Of a stretch of 64,000 nt of DNA, positions 63,167-64,000 are shown piece after piece. Below the pieces are notes generated by a model. The model saw only the letters and a program-made list of their open reading frames with translations, was not told the origin of the DNA and searched no databases. The first letter of the stretch is position 1, and each line of letters opens with the position of its first letter. Origin of the DNA: Saccharibacillus soli (GTDB lineage: Bacteria > Bacillota > Bacilli > Paenibacillales > Paenibacillaceae); contig NIOB01000004.1 in the NCBI GenBank assembly GCA_002189105.1, positions 62,001 through 126,000 on the forward strand, read 5' to 3'. Both the position numbers and the translations under genes were made by a program.

Positions 63167-64000
63167 ATGTCTGAGTTTGAACGTATCAGTGAACATATTT
63201 ATGTCATGCACGCCGAGCAGGAGGCGGATCGCCCGCTGCTGGCGGCTGTAGTGGGACGCAGCCGGACGCTGCTGATCGACGGGGGCAATTCTTCGGCACA
63301 TGCGCAGACGTTCCGCGATTATCTGGAACGGGAGGGCGTGCGTCGTCCGGATATGATGGTGCTGACGCATCATCATTGGGATCACTCTTTTGGTCTGGCC
63401 GAGTGGAGCCTGCCCGCAATTGCGCAGCGGCAGACGGCTGAGATTCTGCGTGGTTACGCCGGGCTGGATTGGAATGAAGCTGCGCTGGATGGTCTGATTG
63501 CGGAAGGCAAGATGAGCGAACGGACACGCAGCGACATGCACGTCGAATACAAAGGGGATCTGACAAAGATTCGCGTCGAAGAACCCAATATTGTCTTTGA
63601 ACGTTTCATCGATGTGGATCTGGGCGGATTAACCTGCGAGATTCGTTACGTGGGCGGCGATCATGCGTCGGATTCTTGCGTGGTATTCGTCAAGGAAGAA
63701 GGCACACTGTTCCTCGGTGATGCCCTGTCTCCCTCCGTCTATGGCGGACCGATGGCGTATACGACAGGCAAGTTCCTGGCGCTGCTGGATACCATCTTCG
63801 CTTACGGGGCAAATGTACTGGTCGAATCGCATGGGCGCCCGGTTACCCGTGAAGAGTTCTACCATGATGTGCGTCGTTACGAACAGCTGGCTCGTCAAGT
63901 GCTGCGGCATGGGCGTGACCGTTCGGCGATTGAGCGCGATCTGCGCGTAGATCTGGGTCTGAATGCCGAAGCCGAACTGCCGCAGGATCTGCAAGAGGCG
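63167..64000 (+). CDS. MBL-fold metallo-hydrolase (cut by the window end)
   Basis: At least 278 residues of a metallo-beta-lactamase fold hydrolase; the stop lies beyond the window. The metal motif is LTHHHWDHSFG (HxHxDH type, residues about 66-76). Further ligands are His in VGGDHASDS (about 167), Asp in TLFLGDALSPS and His in VESHGRPVT. The start MSEFERISEHIYVMHAEQEADRP follows TTGGAGGTTG. The substrate is unknown; this subgroup includes ribonuclease-like, glyoxalase-like and lactonase-like members. Confidence 0.87.
   Translation, partial: MSEFERISEHIYVMHAEQEADRPLLAAVVGRSRTLLIDGGNSSAHAQTFRDYLEREGVRRPDMMVLTHHHWDHSFGLAEWSLPAIAQRQTAEILRGYAGLDWNEAALDGLIAEGKMSERTRSDMHVEYKGDLTKIRVEEPNIVFERFIDVDLGGLTCEIRYVGGDHASDSCVVFVKEEGTLFLGDALSPSVYGGPMAYTTGKFLALLDTIFAYGANVLVESHGRPVTREEFYHDVRRYEQLARQVLRHGRDRSAIERDLRVDLGLNAEAELPQDLQEA

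Overview
The window reads as chromosomal DNA of a low-to-mid GC Firmicute of the Paenibacillaceae type (Paenibacillus or Saccharibacillus-like). Signs of this are strong AGGAGG ribosome binding sites with frequent GTG/TTG starts, DnaB/DnaI primosome genes, HprK and LicT/PTS regulation, coproheme decarboxylase (HemQ), a B. subtilis-like yuzB/yutJ/yutM/yumC/yumB redox set, and menaquinone made by the futalosine route (MqnE). No rRNA, tRNA, CRISPR array, phage or intact insertion sequence was seen. Most of the window is ordinary core genome. No clear new defence or mobile system was found; the most unusual signals are regulatory or architectural.

Layout. 1-6.7 kb: a YuzB-like protein, an ECF sigma/anti-sigma pair, and a complete beta-glucoside unit (cre and promoter, RAT antiterminator target overlapping a terminator, PTS IIBCA, 6-phospho-beta-glucosidase, LicT). 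6.7-12 kb: on the minus strand mqnE then a type II NADH dehydrogenase behind a structured leader; on the plus strand a HesB/IscA protein, HPr kinase and a DUF421 membrane protein. 12-16.6 kb, minus strand: a TrpXYZ-like ABC transporter and three small membrane protein genes. 16.7-20.8 kb: an intergenic DnaA-box cluster, ferredoxin-NADP reductase (YumC), a second NADH dehydrogenase (YumB), a truncated response regulator remnant, and hemQ. 21.2-26.8 kb: dnaB, dnaI, trxA and a uvrC carrying a large low-complexity insertion.

27-38 kb is a monovalent cation region: a stand-alone KdpD-type universal stress protein, a six-gene Mrp Na+/H+ antiporter operon with subunits A and B fused, a CPBP membrane protease, and KtrB/KtrA potassium uptake. 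38-41.7 kb is sdhCAB with a cre site and a long leader. 41.8-50.2 kb is mixed: AAC(3)-family and GNAT acetyltransferases, histidinol phosphatase, LysR, CheX, SDR, MerR plus MFS efflux, and UspA. 50.4-54.3 kb holds a DEAD-box helicase and an EcsAB-like ABC pair, each with disordered extensions. 54.5-64 kb holds a lipoprotein, an aminotransferase, YfbM (DUF1877), an ADP-ribosylglycohydrolase, a 50-residue membrane protein not obvious from long-ORF calling, MurG, two tandem GSDH-family secreted proteins, and an MBL-fold hydrolase cut by the window end.

Together the genes suggest an aerobic menaquinone respiratory chain (NDH-2 enzymes, SDH, haem and Fe-S assembly), carbon catabolite control through HprK/CcpA, and Na+/K+ homeostasis. 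Start sites below were chosen by ribosome binding site spacing and often differ from the longest open frame. All calls are from reading the sequence; no database search was run.
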